DNA from: Candidatus Onthenecus intestinigallinarum
Lineage (GTDB): Bacteria; Bacillota; Clostridia; Christensenellales; Aristaeellaceae
Direction: 5' to 3'
Assembly (NCBI GenBank): GCA_018713325.1
Contig: DVFJ01000036.1
Location: 153,068 to 217,067, forward strand
Length of the DNA: 64,000 bases
The first letter of the stretch is position 1; every line of letters starts with the position of its first letter. A program made the translations under genes and the position numbers. This document shows, in pieces, positions 34,907-44,508 of the stretch. The notes under the pieces are model-generated. The model saw nothing but the letters and a program-made list of their open reading frames with translations, was not told where the DNA came from and made no database searches.

Positions 34907-37360
34907 TTATGCCCGCTCGGGCGCCGCCGTCCTGAAGGCGATCCGCTCGCCGTCCACTGACGCGGCGACGCGATCGCCCAGGTGGATGCGCCCGGCGAGG
35001 ATTTCCTCGGACAGCGCGTCCTCGATCGTGCGCTGGATGGCGCGGCGCAGCGGGCGCGCGCCGTACTGCGGGTCAAAGCCCGCCTTGGCCAGATAGGCCA
35101 CGACCTCGTCCGGCACGTCCAGCTCGATGCCCTGCTCGAGCAGGCGCTTTTGCACCTGCGCGACCATCAGGCCGGCGATCCTGCGGATCTCCTCCTCCTG
35201 CAGCGGATGGAAGACGATGATCTCATCCACACGGTTGAGGAACTCCGGCCTGAAGAGGTTTTTGACCTCCTTCATGATCCGGTCGCGCATCTGCTCATAT
35301 CCGCGCGCGCGCTCCATCTCCGTCTGTACGTCCGACCCGAAGCCGAGCCGCTTCTGACTCTCCAGCGCGTGCGCGCCGGCATTGGAAGTCATGACGACGA
35401 CGGTATTCTTGAAGTCCACCGTGCGCCCCTGAGAGTCGGTCAGGCGGCCGTCTTCCAGGATCTGCAGCAGGATGTTGAACACATCCGGGTGCGCCTTCTC
35501 CACCTCGTCAAAGAGCACGACGCTGTAGGGCTTGCGGCGCACCTTTTCGGTCAGCTGCCCGCCCTCGTCATGGCCGACGTAGCCGGGCGGCGATCCGATC
35601 ATCCGGGAGACGGAGTGCTTCTCCATGTACTCGCTCATGTCGATGCGCACGACCGCGTCTTCATCCCCGAACATCGCCTCGCCCAGCGCGCGGCACAACT
35701 CCGTCTTGCCCACGCCCGTCGGGCCCAGGAAGATAAACGAGCCGATCGGGCGCTTGGGATCCTTCAGGCCCGCGCGTGCGCGTCGGATGGCGCGCGACAC
35801 GGCGCCCACGGCCTCATCCTGGCCGACGACGCGCTGATGGAGCGTCTCCTCCAGGTGCAGCAGCCGCTCGGACTCGTCCTGCGTCATCTGGCGCACGGGA
35901 ATGCCCGTCCACTGCGCCACGATCTCGGCGATCTCCTCCTCGCCGACCTCCTCGTGCACGGCGTTGCGCTGGCGCTCCCACTCCTTGCGGCGCGCATCCA
36001 TCTCGGCGACGAGCGCGCGCTCGCGGTCGCGCAGCTGCGCGGCCTTCTCAAAGTCCTGATGCGCGACGGCCTCTTCCTTCTCCTTGGCAATGGCGTCGGC
36101 CTTCTCCTGCGCCTCCTTCATGTCCGGCGGGGTCATGAACGAGCGGATGCGCACGCGGGACGCCGCCTCGTCGACCAGGTCGATGGCCTTGTCCGGCAGG
36201 AAGCGGTCGGAGATATAGCGCGAGGAGAGCGACACCGCCGCCTGAATCGCCTGGTCGGTGATCTTGACCTTGTGGTGCGCCTCATAGCGGTCGCGCAGGC
36301 CCATGAGGATGGCGACGGCCTCCTCCTGCGTGGGCTCGCCCACGGTGACCGGCTGAAAGCGGCGCTCAAGCGCGGCGTCCTTTTCGATGTGCTTGCGGTA
36401 TTCGTCCAGCGTCGTCGCGCCGATGCACTGCAGCTCGCCGCGGGCCAGCTGCGGCTTGAGGATGTTTGCGGCGTCCATGGCGCCCTCCGCGCCGCCTGCG
36501 CCGACAATGGTGTGCAGCTCGTCGATGAAGAGGATGACGTTGCCCGCCTCTTTCAGCTCCTTGAGCGCGTTCTTGAGCCGCTCTTCGAACTCGCCTCGGT
36601 ACTTGCTGCCCGCCACGAGCGAAGCCAGATCCAGCGAGAAGACGCGCTTGCCCTGCAACAGCTCCGGAATGTTGCCATCCACGATGCGCTGGGCCAGCCC
36701 CTCCGCGATCGCCGACTTGCCCACGCCCGGCTCGCCGATGAGCACGGGGTTGTTCTTCGTCCGGCGCGACAGGATCTGTACCACGCGTTCGATCTCGCGG
36801 CTGCGTCCGATGACCGGATCCAGCTTGCCGTCGCGCGCGTCCTGCGTCAGGTCGCGGCCGAACTGATCGAGCGTCTTGGTGGCGGAAGCGCCCTCGCGCG
36901 CATCCGCGCCCTGCTGCTGCGCGGCGCCCCCGGACAGCGAGGACAGGATCGTCTCCCGCGCCTCCTCCAGGTCCACGCCCAGCGACATGAGCACGTGCGC
37001 CGCGACGCCCTCGCCCTCGCGCAGAAGCGCCAGCCACAGGTGCTCTGCGCCGATATAGTTCTGTCCCAGCGCGCGCGATTCGGCCATCGCCCCATCGATC
37101 ACCTTCTTGCTGCGCGGCGTCAGGCTCAGCGCGCCGGTGACGGGCGTATCGCCCAGTTCGACGGCGTTCATGATCTCTTCGCGCACCTGTTCGGCCGTGA
37201 TGCCCTGCAGCATCTCGCGATCCTTGTCATCCAACACCTGCATCAGGCCCATGAGCAGATGCTCCGTGCCGACGTAGGGGTGCTTCATCGCCACGGCCGC
37301 CTGCTGTGCGCCCTGTAGCGCACGCTGGGCGCGTTCGGTGAAACGTCCAAACAATGCCAT
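34907..37360 (-). CDS. clpC: Clp protease ATP-binding subunit ClpC
   Basis: AAA+ unfoldase that feeds substrates to ClpP, including proteins marked by McsB arginine phosphorylation. 817 residues: Clp N-domain repeats (about 1-145), first AAA domain with G-E-P-G-V-G-K-S (about 209), a UVR-containing middle domain (about 410-460), second AAA domain with G-P-T-G-V-G-K-T-E (about 545), and the C-terminal ClpB_D2 domain. AGGAGG precedes the ATG. Last gene of the ctsR operon. Confidence 0.97.
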   Translation of the reverse strand: MALFGRFTERAQRALQGAQQAAVAMKHPYVGTEHLLMGLMQVLDDKDREMLQGITAEQVREEIMNAVELGDTPVTGALSLTPRSKKVIDGAMAESRALGQNYIGAEHLWLALLREGEGVAAHVLMSLGVDLEEARETILSSLSGGAAQQQGADAREGASATKTLDQFGRDLTQDARDGKLDPVIGRSREIERVVQILSRRTKNNPVLIGEPGVGKSAIAEGLAQRIVDGNIPELLQGKRVFSLDLASLVAGSKYRGEFEERLKNALKELKEAGNVILFIDELHTIVGAGGAEGAMDAANILKPQLARGELQCIGATTLDEYRKHIEKDAALERRFQPVTVGEPTQEEAVAILMGLRDRYEAHHKVKITDQAIQAAVSLSSRYISDRFLPDKAIDLVDEAASRVRIRSFMTPPDMKEAQEKADAIAKEKEEAVAHQDFEKAAQLRDRERALVAEMDARRKEWERQRNAVHEEVGEEEIAEIVAQWTGIPVRQMTQDESERLLHLEETLHQRVVGQDEAVGAVSRAIRRARAGLKDPKRPIGSFIFLGPTGVGKTELCRALGEAMFGDEDAVVRIDMSEYMEKHSVSRMIGSPPGYVGHDEGGQLTEKVRRKPYSVVLFDEVEKAHPDVFNILLQILEDGRLTDSQGRTVDFKNTVVVMTSNAGAHALESQKRLGFGSDVQTEMERARGYEQMRDRIMKEVKNLFRPEFLNRVDEIIVFHPLQEEEIRRIAGLMVAQVQKRLLEQGIELDVPDEVVAYLAKAGFDPQYGARPLRRAIQRTIEDALSEEILAGRIHLGDRVAASVDGERIAFRTAAPERA

Positions 37361-37387
37361 ATATGCAAAACCTCCTGATGATTGTGC

Positions 37388-38395
37388 TCATTTTGCGCCC
37401 AGCGCCGCGCGCACATACTGCGCGCGCACTTCGTCGCGCTCCTGGGCGCTCATCTCGCGCCCGGCGCGGCATGCAACGCTGCCGTCCTGCGCGCTGTGCA
37501 GGAGCTGATCCAGCGCCTGCATGTCCACCCGGACCAGGCCCAGGCTGGCCGCCAGGCGCACGTCCGACCAGCGCTGCATGAATTCCTTCTCGCCCAACCT
37601 GCGCGCATAGCGCATGACGCCAACAGAGCGCATGAGCCGGTCCTCCAGGCCCGTCCGGTCCTTGACCAGCAGCGCTTTGCGCGCCCGGCGCTCCATGTCC
37701 GCCAGTTGGCTGCCCGTCTCGCGCACAGCCTGCGCGAGCTCTTCTTCCGTTCGCCCGAGCGTCACCTGGTTGGAGATCTGGTACAGATCGCCGCCCGCTT
37801 CGCTCCCCTCGCCATACAGTCCGCGGATGGTGAGCCCCAGCTTGTCGACCGCCTGCCCCACTGCGCCCATCTGGCGCTGCAGCGTCAGTGCGGGCAGGTG
37901 CAGCATCTGCGAGGCGCGCATGCCCGAGCCCGTGTTCGTCGGACATGCAGTCAGGTAGCCAAGCTGATCGTCAAAGGCGTAATTCACCCGCGCCTCCAGC
38001 GCGTCGTCGACCTCACGCGCGACCTGCACGGCCCGCTCGACGTCGGCGCCCGGCAGCAGCACCTGGAGCCGGATGTGGTCCTCTTCGTTGACCATGATGC
38101 TCACGGTGTCCTCGCGCCCCAGCAGCACGGCGGCCATGTCGGCGCTGCGCAGCAGGTCGCGGCTGATGATGTGCCGCTCCACCATCTCCTGGCGCTGGAG
38201 CTTGGACAGGTCTGCCAGGCGCACGAATGAATAGCCCGCGGCGTCCGGCAGCGCGGCCACCGCGTCGCTGGTGCGCCGGATCGTCTCCGCCGCCCATACG
38301 TCGTTCATCATCGAGGGAAAGGGGATGTCCTTGTAGTTGCGCGCCAGCCGCACACGGCTGGAGAGCACGACGTCGTCCGCCAGGCGCTCACTCAT
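37388..38395 (-). CDS. mcsB: Protein arginine kinase McsB
   Basis: Phosphorylates arginines on damaged or regulatory proteins, targeting them to ClpCP; relieves CtsR repression. 335 residues, phosphagen kinase-like catalytic domain. V-V-L-S-S-R-V-R-L-A-R-N near the N-terminus, N-E-E-D-H-I-R-L-Q (catalytic E and the nucleotide-binding region), L-G-Y-L-T-A-C-P-T-N-T-G-S-G-M-R-A-S are the signatures. 8-base overlap with mcsA. Confidence 0.96.
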   Translation of the reverse strand: MSERLADDVVLSSRVRLARNYKDIPFPSMMNDVWAAETIRRTSDAVAALPDAAGYSFVRLADLSKLQRQEMVERHIISRDLLRSADMAAVLLGREDTVSIMVNEEDHIRLQVLLPGADVERAVQVAREVDDALEARVNYAFDDQLGYLTACPTNTGSGMRASQMLHLPALTLQRQMGAVGQAVDKLGLTIRGLYGEGSEAGGDLYQISNQVTLGRTEEELAQAVRETGSQLADMERRARKALLVKDRTGLEDRLMRSVGVMRYARRLGEKEFMQRWSDVRLAASLGLVRVDMQALDQLLHSAQDGSVACRAGREMSAQERDEVRAQYVRAALGAK

Positions 38396-38921
38396 GCTGC
38401 GTCTCCCCTTCCTGCGTCACGGCCTTTGCAGGCTCCTGCCGGGCGGTCAACGCCCGGATCTGATCGCGAAGCTGCGCCGCCTGTTCGAACGCCTCATGCG
38501 CAACGGCCTCATCCATCTCGCGGCGCAGGCGTTCCAGCTCCTGTTCGGCGCTGACGCGCGCCCGCTGCGCCGGCGGAACATGCCCGACGTGCTGACGGCG
38601 GCCGTGGATGCGGCCCAGGATCGGCGCCAGCTGCTGCGAAAACGCCTTGTAGCAGTCGGCGCAGCCGAGCAGGCCCGTCTCGCGAAACCGCTTGTAGGCC
38701 ATGCCGCAGGAGGGGCAGCGCAGTTCATCCTGCCGCTCGCGCTCCTCCTGCTGCCCCGCAATGCCGGAGAGCAGGCTGGAAATGAGGCTGGACATCGTAT
38801 CGGAGCCCTTCTGCAGCTTGGCCATGCAGGCCGCGCACAGGTGCATCTGGGTTGCGATGCCGTTTTGCACCTGTGTATAGTGAATCGTTGCGGGGTTCTT
38901 CCCGCATTCCTCGCAAAGCAT
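38388..38921 (-). CDS. mcsA: McsA, zinc-binding activator of McsB
   Basis: 177 residues. Four C-x-x-C pairs (C3/C6, C29/C32, C69/C72, C86/C89) bind zinc; the C-terminal UVR motif (about 125-160, E-Q-E-L-E-R-L-R-R-E-M and A-A-Q-L-R-D-Q-I-R) contacts ClpC/McsB. Senses redox or metal stress in Bacillus. Between ctsR and mcsB in the standard order. Confidence 0.95.
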   Translation of the reverse strand: MLCEECGKNPATIHYTQVQNGIATQMHLCAACMAKLQKGSDTMSSLISSLLSGIAGQQEERERQDELRCPSCGMAYKRFRETGLLGCADCYKAFSQQLAPILGRIHGRRQHVGHVPPAQRARVSAEQELERLRREMDEAVAHEAFEQAAQLRDQIRALTARQEPAKAVTQEGETQHE

Positions 38922-38922
38922 A

Positions 38923-39393
38923 TTATGCCTCCTTCCGGCGTTTGGCCAGCTCCAGGATCATGCTGCGCAGCGTGCCCGCGCACAGCGCATCCTTCAGGCT
39001 CAGGGGCAGCGGAACGGCCTGCGGCGCGAGCGCCGCCGCCATGAGGTGCGCCTCCCGCTCGCTGACAATGCCCTCGCTCTGCAGGCGCGCCAGGATGCGC
39101 AGGGCGTCCGCGTGCGAGATCGAGGTCCCGATGCGCTGATAGATGCTCTTGAGCAGATCGTCCGGCGTGCTGCTGGCGATGCGCACGATGCGGATATAGC
39201 CGCCGCCGCCGCGCCGCGACTCGATCACGTAGCCGTGATCGGGCGTAAAGCGCGTGGCCAGGACGTAGTTGATCTGCGAGGGCGCGCACTGAAAGTGCTC
39301 CGCCAGCTCGTTGCGCTTGAGTTCGACCTGCGAGTCCTCTTCTTCCATCAATGCCTTGATAAACGCTTCTATCGTATCGCTGAGCGGCTTCAT
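38923..39393 (-). CDS. ctsR: Heat-shock repressor CtsR
   Basis: Represses clp genes; released by heat or McsB. 156 residues: N-terminal winged helix (about 1-75; E-L-A-E-H-F-Q-C-A-P-S-Q-I-N-Y-V-L recognition helix and the S-R-R-G-G-G-G-Y-I glycine-rich wing that senses temperature) and C-terminal helical dimerisation domain. First gene of the operon, preceded by its own CtsR operator; GAAGGAG 8 bases before the ATG. Confidence 0.96.
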   Translation of the reverse strand: MKPLSDTIEAFIKALMEEEDSQVELKRNELAEHFQCAPSQINYVLATRFTPDHGYVIESRRGGGGYIRIVRIASSTPDDLLKSIYQRIGTSISHADALRILARLQSEGIVSEREAHLMAAALAPQAVPLPLSLKDALCAGTLRSMILELAKRRKEA

Positions 39394-39410
39394 ATAGTCC
39401 CCACTCCTTC

Positions 39411-39427
39411 ATTGACCTACTTTGACT
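39411..39427 (-). promoter_or_regulatory. CtsR operator
   Basis: On the minus strand the 17 bases read AGTCAAA GTA GGTCAAT, two direct heptads with 3-base spacing, matching the (A/G)GTCAAA-N3-GGTCAAA CtsR box with one mismatch. It lies between the -10 and the ctsR start, giving autoregulation. Confidence 0.9.
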
Positions 39428-39429
39428 AT

Positions 39430-39457
39430 ATTATACGCCGGATTGATCTGCCGTCAA
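39430..39457 (-). promoter_or_regulatory. ctsR operon promoter
   Basis: TTGACG (39452-39457), 16 bases, TATAAT (39430-39435), minus strand, directly before the CtsR box. Confidence 0.85.
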
Positions 39458-39492
39458 GAGGTTGCTTCAAATTTCCGTACATTCCATGTAAA

Positions 39493-39525
39493 AAAGGGGA
39501 CGCGCCGCCTGGCGTCGTCCCCTTT
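39493..39525 (-). terminator. Terminator of the S41 protease gene
   Basis: 10-bp outer stem (39493-39502 with 39516-39525) plus an inner CGCC/GGCG stem; followed by TTTT on the minus strand. Confidence 0.88.
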
Positions 39526-39538
39526 GAGCGGCTTAGCT

Positions 39539-40771
39539 TCAAGCCGCATCTTCCTGTTCGATCAGTTCCTGAACGACCTCGAGGGCCGTTTGCAGCTGCA
39601 CGTCCTTCTCCCGGGGGATGTTGTTGATGCCGTAGCGCAGCTCGACATCCTCGGGCTGGACGACCTCGACGTCCGGCTCAATGCCCACGCCGTGGATGCA
39701 CACGCCCGAGGGGGTGAAGTAGCGCGCGACGGTGAGCTGAATGCCCGCGCCATCGGAGGTAAAAGGATAGACGGCCTGCACGATGCCCTTGCCAAACGTC
39801 TTTTCGCCGACAAGCGTACCCACGCCCGTATCCTTGATCGCGCCCGCGACGATCTCCGAAGCGCTGGCGCTGTAGCCGTTGACGAGCACTGCTAGCGGCA
39901 GACCGAGCATGTCCGCATCGGAGTGCTCCTCCGTGCGGTTGCCGTAGCGGTCCTCGGTGGAGACGATGACGCCTTCGGGCAGCAGCACATCCGCAATCTG
40001 AACCGCATCGGTCACCAGACCGCCGCCATTGCTGCGCAGGTCCAGGATCATGCCCTTTGCGCCCTGCTCGCGGAAATACGCGACCGCCTCCTTGAACCCG
40101 TCGACCGCGTCGCCCATGAAGTCGTAGACGATGACGTAGCCGATGTCGCCCAGCATCTCATATTCGGCGTAATTCATCTCGATCTGCGCGCGCCGGACCA
40201 CGATGTCCATCGTCTCCTCGCCGCGCGCCACCGTAATCGTCACTTCTGTGCCGGGTTCGCCGCGCATGGCGGCCACGGCCTGATTCTGCTCATAGCCGGT
40301 ATACCCCACGCCGTCGACGCCGATGATCTTGTCGCCCGCCAGCACGCCCGCCTCCTCTGCAGGGCTTCCCTTGAACACGCGCGTCACGGTCATCAGATAG
40401 TCGTTCGGATCGACGATCAGCTGCGTGCCGATGCCCGCATACGTGCCCTCCACGCTCTCCTCCATGGCGGCGTAGTCCTCGGGCGTGTAATAATAGGAAT
40501 AGGGATCGTCCAGGCCGAACATCAGGCCGATGGCGGCATACTCGAGCATCGCGTCGACATCCGGCTCCTCGTAGTACATCGACTCGACCATCATGAGCAT
40601 CGTGTCCAGGCGCTCAAACCGCTTGAGACGGTCGTATTCCTCCTGGCTGATGGTGACGGTCGAATCCTTTGCTCCAAAGAAGAACTCCGCGGTCGCCACA
40701 GTCAACGCACATGTGGCAAACAGCACGGACAGCAGCGCCAGAACGGCCTGCTTCTTGCTTGCTTTTCTCAT
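39539..40771 (-). CDS. S41-family C-terminal processing protease (CtpA-like)
   Basis: 410 residues. N-terminal membrane helix (about 10-30; probable uncleaved anchor), a helical arm, a PDZ domain (about 105-195; I-G-T-Q-L, G-S-P-A-E-E-A-G-V-L-A-G-D-K-I) and the S41 serine protease domain: L-R-S-N-G-G-G-L, nucleophile Ser in Y-S-A-S-A-S-E and catalytic Lys in G-E-K-T-F-G-K-G. It acts outside the cytoplasm on wall or signalling proteins; spore or wall targets are possible but not shown. Confidence 0.93.
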   Translation of the reverse strand: MRKASKKQAVLALLSVLFATCALTVATAEFFFGAKDSTVTISQEEYDRLKRFERLDTMLMMVESMYYEEPDVDAMLEYAAIGLMFGLDDPYSYYYTPEDYAAMEESVEGTYAGIGTQLIVDPNDYLMTVTRVFKGSPAEEAGVLAGDKIIGVDGVGYTGYEQNQAVAAMRGEPGTEVTITVARGEETMDIVVRRAQIEMNYAEYEMLGDIGYVIVYDFMGDAVDGFKEAVAYFREQGAKGMILDLRSNGGGLVTDAVQIADVLLPEGVIVSTEDRYGNRTEEHSDADMLGLPLAVLVNGYSASASEIVAGAIKDTGVGTLVGEKTFGKGIVQAVYPFTSDGAGIQLTVARYFTPSGVCIHGVGIEPDVEVVQPEDVELRYGINNIPREKDVQLQTALEVVQELIEQEDAA

Positions 40772-40817
40772 GGCATTTCCTTTCTTTTCTCAATTCCTGT
40801 ATGGATTGGTGAGAAAA

Positions 40818-40844
40818 GGGATTCCGGCATGGCGCCGGAATCCC
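40818..40844 (-). terminator. Terminator of the CdaR-like gene
   Basis: Perfect 11-bp stem (40818-40828 with 40834-40844), 5-base loop, then TTTTCTC on the minus strand. Confidence 0.85.
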
Positions 40845-40855
40845 TGCTTCCGCGA

Positions 40856-41926
40856 TCAGTACACGGGACGCGGCTTGTCCTTTCCGCTCTTTCCCAGCAA
40901 CAGCATCATCTTGAACGTCACCGCGTCGTCGAACTTGCGCAGATCCAGGCCGGTCTGGCGCTGAACCTTGTCCAGACGATAGACCAGCGTATTGCGGTGA
41001 ATATACAGCTGGCGCGCCGTATCGGAGAGGTTTAGATCCTTGGTGAAGAACATCTCAATGGTGTGGAGCATCTCCTCGTTGAACAGGCGCGCCGTGCGGC
41101 GGTTGAAGAGAATGCTGTGATAGCGCTGTCCAAGGTCGCGCGGGATGTCCATCAAGAAGCGCTCGAGCACCAGTCCGCGATAGACAAAGATGTGCTTGTC
41201 CGTGCAGAACGTGCGACCGACTTCGATCGCGCGGCGGGACTCGCGGTAGGACTCGCCCAGCTCGGAGAGCAGATGCTTGGGTTCGCCAATGCCGACGATG
41301 CTGCTGTGTCCCAGCTCATCCATGAGCATCTGGTCGATCGCCTCGGCGAGCTGATAGAGCTCCTCAAAGGACTCCACCTGCTCCATGCTCTTGAGCAGCA
41401 CGACGGTATGGCGGTCCATCTCGATGAGCAGGTCGCCGTTTGCGCGCGGCACCAGCTCCTCCAGCTGCGCGAAGGCCGTGTCGCTCTCCGTCTGCAGCAG
41501 CTGGAACACCATGACGCACCGTTCCTTCTCCAGGTCGATCTGGTGTTCATGCGCCAGCGCCTCGAGTTCAGAGCCGGTCAGCTCCTCGCGCAGCACGCGG
41601 CGATAGACGTCGTAGCGGCTGGCAATGGGCGCCTCGCCGCGCCCCATCGACTGGATCATCGCGCCCGCAAGCAGAATGCAGTCGTGCACGGCGGCCCCCT
41701 GAGCGTCCGCGCAGAGCACGAGCTCGGGCGTGATGCCGATGGTCAGAAAGGTCTTTCCCTCATAGGCCACAGGGAGTCCGGGCTCCATAAACTCAGGCAG
41801 GTTGACGTGCGCCTGCTGCTCTTCCGGCAAGAGCACGTTTCCCTCGACATCCAAAAGCCAAATCGGCTGCATCAGTCTGGCCAAGACCTGCTGCACCTGA
41901 TTTAAAAAGCGCTTCTCAGGAATCAT
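40856..41926 (-). CDS. CdaR/PucR-type sugar-diacid-like regulator
   Basis: 356 residues. N-terminal region of sensory type (about 1-130), a GGDEF-related central domain without catalytic motif (about 130-270), and a C-terminal PucR/CdaR helix-turn-helix (L-N-L-S-D-T-A-R-Q-L-Y-I-H-R-N-T-L-V-Y-R, about 300-345). AAAGGAG lies 7 bases before the ATG at 41926; the longer frame to 41998 overlaps the likely promoter. Effector unknown. Lies before the S41 protease gene but with a terminator between. Confidence 0.87.
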   Translation of the reverse strand: MIPEKRFLNQVQQVLARLMQPIWLLDVEGNVLLPEEQQAHVNLPEFMEPGLPVAYEGKTFLTIGITPELVLCADAQGAAVHDCILLAGAMIQSMGRGEAPIASRYDVYRRVLREELTGSELEALAHEHQIDLEKERCVMVFQLLQTESDTAFAQLEELVPRANGDLLIEMDRHTVVLLKSMEQVESFEELYQLAEAIDQMLMDELGHSSIVGIGEPKHLLSELGESYRESRRAIEVGRTFCTDKHIFVYRGLVLERFLMDIPRDLGQRYHSILFNRRTARLFNEEMLHTIEMFFTKDLNLSDTARQLYIHRNTLVYRLDKVQRQTGLDLRKFDDAVTFKMMLLLGKSGKDKPRPVY

Positions 41927-41998
41927 CTTGCTGCTCCTTTCCGCATGACAATCCGGCGTTTTCCGACGCCGGCAAAACTGTGTTTGCATATCATACAT

Positions 41999-42274
41999 AT
42001 CTTATTATAAGCGATTCCAAGAAAATATGCTAGTGTCTATCGTCAAATTCACTCTTTTTGGCGCACCAATGCTGTTATGATTTCCGGTTTTTGTAGAAAC
42101 TGGTCAAAAAATGCCGCACAGTCATTCCGCTCGAACAATTTGGAAATGGACGCCGGCTTTCGTGCGCATTTTGTGCATCCGGACGCCTGAACGGCAGTTC
42201 TCCGTTCGGGCCGTACCACGCGTCCCGGTCAGGCATGGCGCGCCCATTCGGTTCGGCCCACATGGCGTGCGCTT
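41999..42274. other. 276-base gap without a supported gene
   Basis: Holds a minus-strand TATAAT (42004-42009) with only a weak -35, likely the promoter of the CdaR-like gene, and a small GAACGG/CCGTTC hairpin near 42189-42207. A 67-codon minus-strand frame (42075-42278) starts with TTG, lacks a ribosome site and is not called. Confidence 0.5.
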
Positions 42275-42871
42275 TCAAAGCCGCGACGTACAGGCGCGAA
42301 CCGCCTCCGCCAGCGCGTCAAAGTCAAAACCGGCAAAGGACGTCGTATCTACGACAATCCGCGGACCATTCGCCGTAAAGCGGTCCATACCGCGCTTGGT
42401 GATGCCCTCCACAAACTGCTCGTATGACGGCGCTGAGACCTGCGCCGGCACGCCCGTCTCCGGATAGCATCCGTTGACGACATGGCCCCGGTGGCGGGAG
42501 GGATCCGCATTCCTCTGCAAAAAGCGCTCATAGATCCGCCGGTAATCGCCCGTCAGCGATACCGTCAGCGCCGTATAGCCATACCGCTCCAGCAGCGCCA
42601 ACAGGCCCGGCCTGGAGACGTCCTCGAAGTTGTTTTCCAGGATGAACGGCTGGCCAAGCGCCATCAGCCGCCCGGCCATGTGGTACATGATGTCCATGCT
42701 GGCCACGCCCAGCTTCACCTTTTCCTCCCTGGAGCGAAAGCCAAGGTCGTCAAACAGGATCTCCTTGATCGCATCCTTTTGGAGGAGGGGAAGCGCCAGG
42801 GCGTCGGCCAGGCGAACCGCCAGCGTGCTCTTCCCCGCGGCCGGAATGCCCGTTACCAGAATACAGTACAT
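42275..42871 (-). CDS. Small P-loop kinase-like protein
   Basis: 198 residues, AAA_33/zeta-toxin-like kinase fold. Walker A is G-I-P-A-A-G-K-S-T (8-16), an Asp follows in L-L-Q-K-D-A-I-K, then L-E-N-N-F (Walker-B area). Resembles small nucleoside or aminoglycoside-type kinases of unknown substrate. AAAGGAG 8 bases before ATG; 90 bases from msmK with a terminator in between. Confidence 0.8.
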   Translation of the reverse strand: MYCILVTGIPAAGKSTLAVRLADALALPLLQKDAIKEILFDDLGFRSREEKVKLGVASMDIMYHMAGRLMALGQPFILENNFEDVSRPGLLALLERYGYTALTVSLTGDYRRIYERFLQRNADPSRHRGHVVNGCYPETGVPAQVSAPSYEQFVEGITKRGMDRFTANGPRIVVDTTSFAGFDFDALAEAVRACTSRL

Positions 42872-42917
42872 GTCCTCTGCTCCTTTGCATGGCGCTTGGG
42901 CGCGATATCAAACGGAA

Positions 42918-42948
42918 AAAGGACCGCGAGCCATGCCCGCGATCCTTT
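42918..42948 (-). terminator. Terminator of the msmK-type gene
   Basis: 11-bp stem with one G-U (42918-42928 with 42938-42948), 9-base loop, then TTTCCG on the minus strand, 14 bases after the stop codon. Confidence 0.85.
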
Positions 42949-42962
42949 TATTCAGATGAATA

Positions 42963-44084
42963 TTAGCGAGAGACGATCGTCGCCTCGGTGTCCTTGTCGA
43001 AGAAGTGCAGGCGGTTCGCATCGAAGGCGATCTTGATGGTGTCGCCATTGCGGGCCGTCGAGCGCGGATCGACGCGGGCGATGATGTTCTCGTCCTTGCC
43101 GGAGGTCTTCAGGTACAGATAGGTCTCGGAGCCCATCAGCTCGACGACCTCGACCTTCGCGCTAATCGTGCTGGTCTCGGAGTTGGCCAGGAAGACTTCC
43201 TCGTCGTGGATGTTCTCGGGACGGATGCCCATGTAGACTTCCTTGCCGATGTAGCTCTCGTCGACAAACTTGGACAGCTTGCTGACCGGCACCTTGACCT
43301 TGTTGTCGCCGAACTTGGCCCACACGCCGTCCGCTTCCTTGACGAGCTTGACGGTGAAGAAGTTCATCTGCGGGCTGCCGATGAAGGACGCGACGAACAG
43401 GTTGCACGGATAGTCGTACAGGTTCTGCGGGGTGTCGACCTGCTGGATGAAGCCGTCCTTCATGACGACGATACGGGAAGCCATGGTCATGGCCTCGGTC
43501 TGGTCATGGGTAACATAGATGAAGGTCGTCTGCAGGCGCTGATGCAGCTTGGTGATCTCGGTGCGCATCGCAACGCGCAGCTTGGCGTCCAGGTTGGACA
43601 GCGGCTCGTCGAACAGGAAGACCTTCGGGTCACGGACGATGGCGCGGCCCAGAGCAACACGCTGACGCTGGCCGCCGGACAGGGCCTTCGGCTTACGGTT
43701 GAGCAGGTGCTCGATGTCCAGGATCTTGGCGGCCTCATGCACGAGCTTGTCGATCTCAGCCTTGGGCTTCTTGCGCAGCTTCAGGCCGAACGCCATGTTG
43801 TCGTACACCGTCATGTGCGGATACAGAGCGTAGTTCTGGAACACCATCGCGATGTCGCGATCCTTCGGGGCGACGTCGTTCACGAGCTTCTCGCCGATGT
43901 ACAGCTCGCCGTCGGAGATTTCTTCCAGGCCCGCGACCATACGCAGGGTGGTGGACTTACCGCAACCCGAGGGGCCGACCAGGACGATGAATTCCTTGTC
44001 TTCGATGTCGAGGCAAAAGTCGCTCACCGCAGTCACATTTCCGGAATAGACCTTGTAGATGTGCTTCAAAGATACGCTTGCCAT
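42963..44084 (-). CDS. msmK: Sugar ABC transporter ATPase, MsmK/UgpC type
   Basis: 373 residues: ATPase domain (Walker [42 protein letters not shown]) and a C-terminal regulatory TOBE domain from about 245. No permease or binding-protein genes are adjacent. In Gram-positive bacteria a single MsmK energises several carbohydrate importers, which would explain a stand-alone gene with a strong promoter. Codon choice appears more A/T-tolerant than its neighbours. Confidence 0.94.
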   Translation of the reverse strand: MASVSLKHIYKVYSGNVTAVSDFCLDIEDKEFIVLVGPSGCGKSTTLRMVAGLEEISDGELYIGEKLVNDVAPKDRDIAMVFQNYALYPHMTVYDNMAFGLKLRKKPKAEIDKLVHEAAKILDIEHLLNRKPKALSGGQRQRVALGRAIVRDPKVFLFDEPLSNLDAKLRVAMRTEITKLHQRLQTTFIYVTHDQTEAMTMASRIVVMKDGFIQQVDTPQNLYDYPCNLFVASFIGSPQMNFFTVKLVKEADGVWAKFGDNKVKVPVSKLSKFVDESYIGKEVYMGIRPENIHDEEVFLANSETSTISAKVEVVELMGSETYLYLKTSGKDENIIARVDPRSTARNGDTIKIAFDANRLHFFDKDTEATIVSR

Positions 44085-44508
44085 CAGAGATCCCCCTTAA
44101 ACATAAGATATTGAATTTTGGCCTACGGGCAATCTGGGTTGATCTTCGCTGTCAACCTCACTTGCTCATATTGTAACGATTTATGTTGCGAATGTAAATT
44201 GCTTAAACACACAAACTTCGCCCAAAGCATTTGTGTAGTCTCCATCACAATTTCGCCACATTTTTTTGCGTTGGCGTTCAAGATTTTCCCGCATAAAGCC
44301 GTCACATCAAAATATCCATGTTTTCCTATTGTTTTTAAGTATTTTCTTCCAATTTCTTTGTTTTTTATTTCTCTTTTTATTCCATTTTCACGTTTTTGAA
44401 TAATCTTGTTTTACAGATTCATTTTGAGTTCATATCATTGCCTGCGTAAACGTTACCGCCTTTTTGAATCCTTGAATACGGACAAATCGTCCTTCATCTT
44501 TTCCGCAT
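44085..44508. other. AT-rich intergenic stretch upstream of msmK
   Basis: 424 bases, strikingly AT-rich (44250-44420 is mostly A/T) in an otherwise GC-rich window. It carries the msmK promoter at 44170-44198. Short frames in it (for example 44118-44399 plus, 44123-44305 minus) have no ribosome site. A GTAA-ACG-TTAC element near 44448 recalls LacI-family operators but has an odd spacing. Confidence 0.6.
44170..44198 (-). promoter_or_regulatory. msmK promoter
   Basis: TTTACA (44193-44198), 17 bases, TACAAT (44170-44175), minus strand. A/T-rich DNA upstream could act as an UP element. Confidence 0.65.

Noticed and set aside
34982..37318. 778-codon plus-strand frame opposite clpC
   Set aside because: Shadow of clpC; composition typical of reverse-complement GC-rich frames. 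No ribosome site.
42075..42278. 67-codon minus-strand frame after the small kinase gene
   Set aside because: Begins with TTG overlapping the kinase stop, no ribosome site, no recognisable pattern.
44118..44399. 93-codon plus-strand frame in the AT-rich island
   Set aside because: Opposite to the msmK leader, no ribosome site, composition reflects AT tracts only.
44440..44465. Possible catabolite/LacI-type operator around GTAAACGTTAC
   Set aside because: Odd length and not symmetric about CG as expected for LacI/CcpA sites; far from a start. Left as a remark only.
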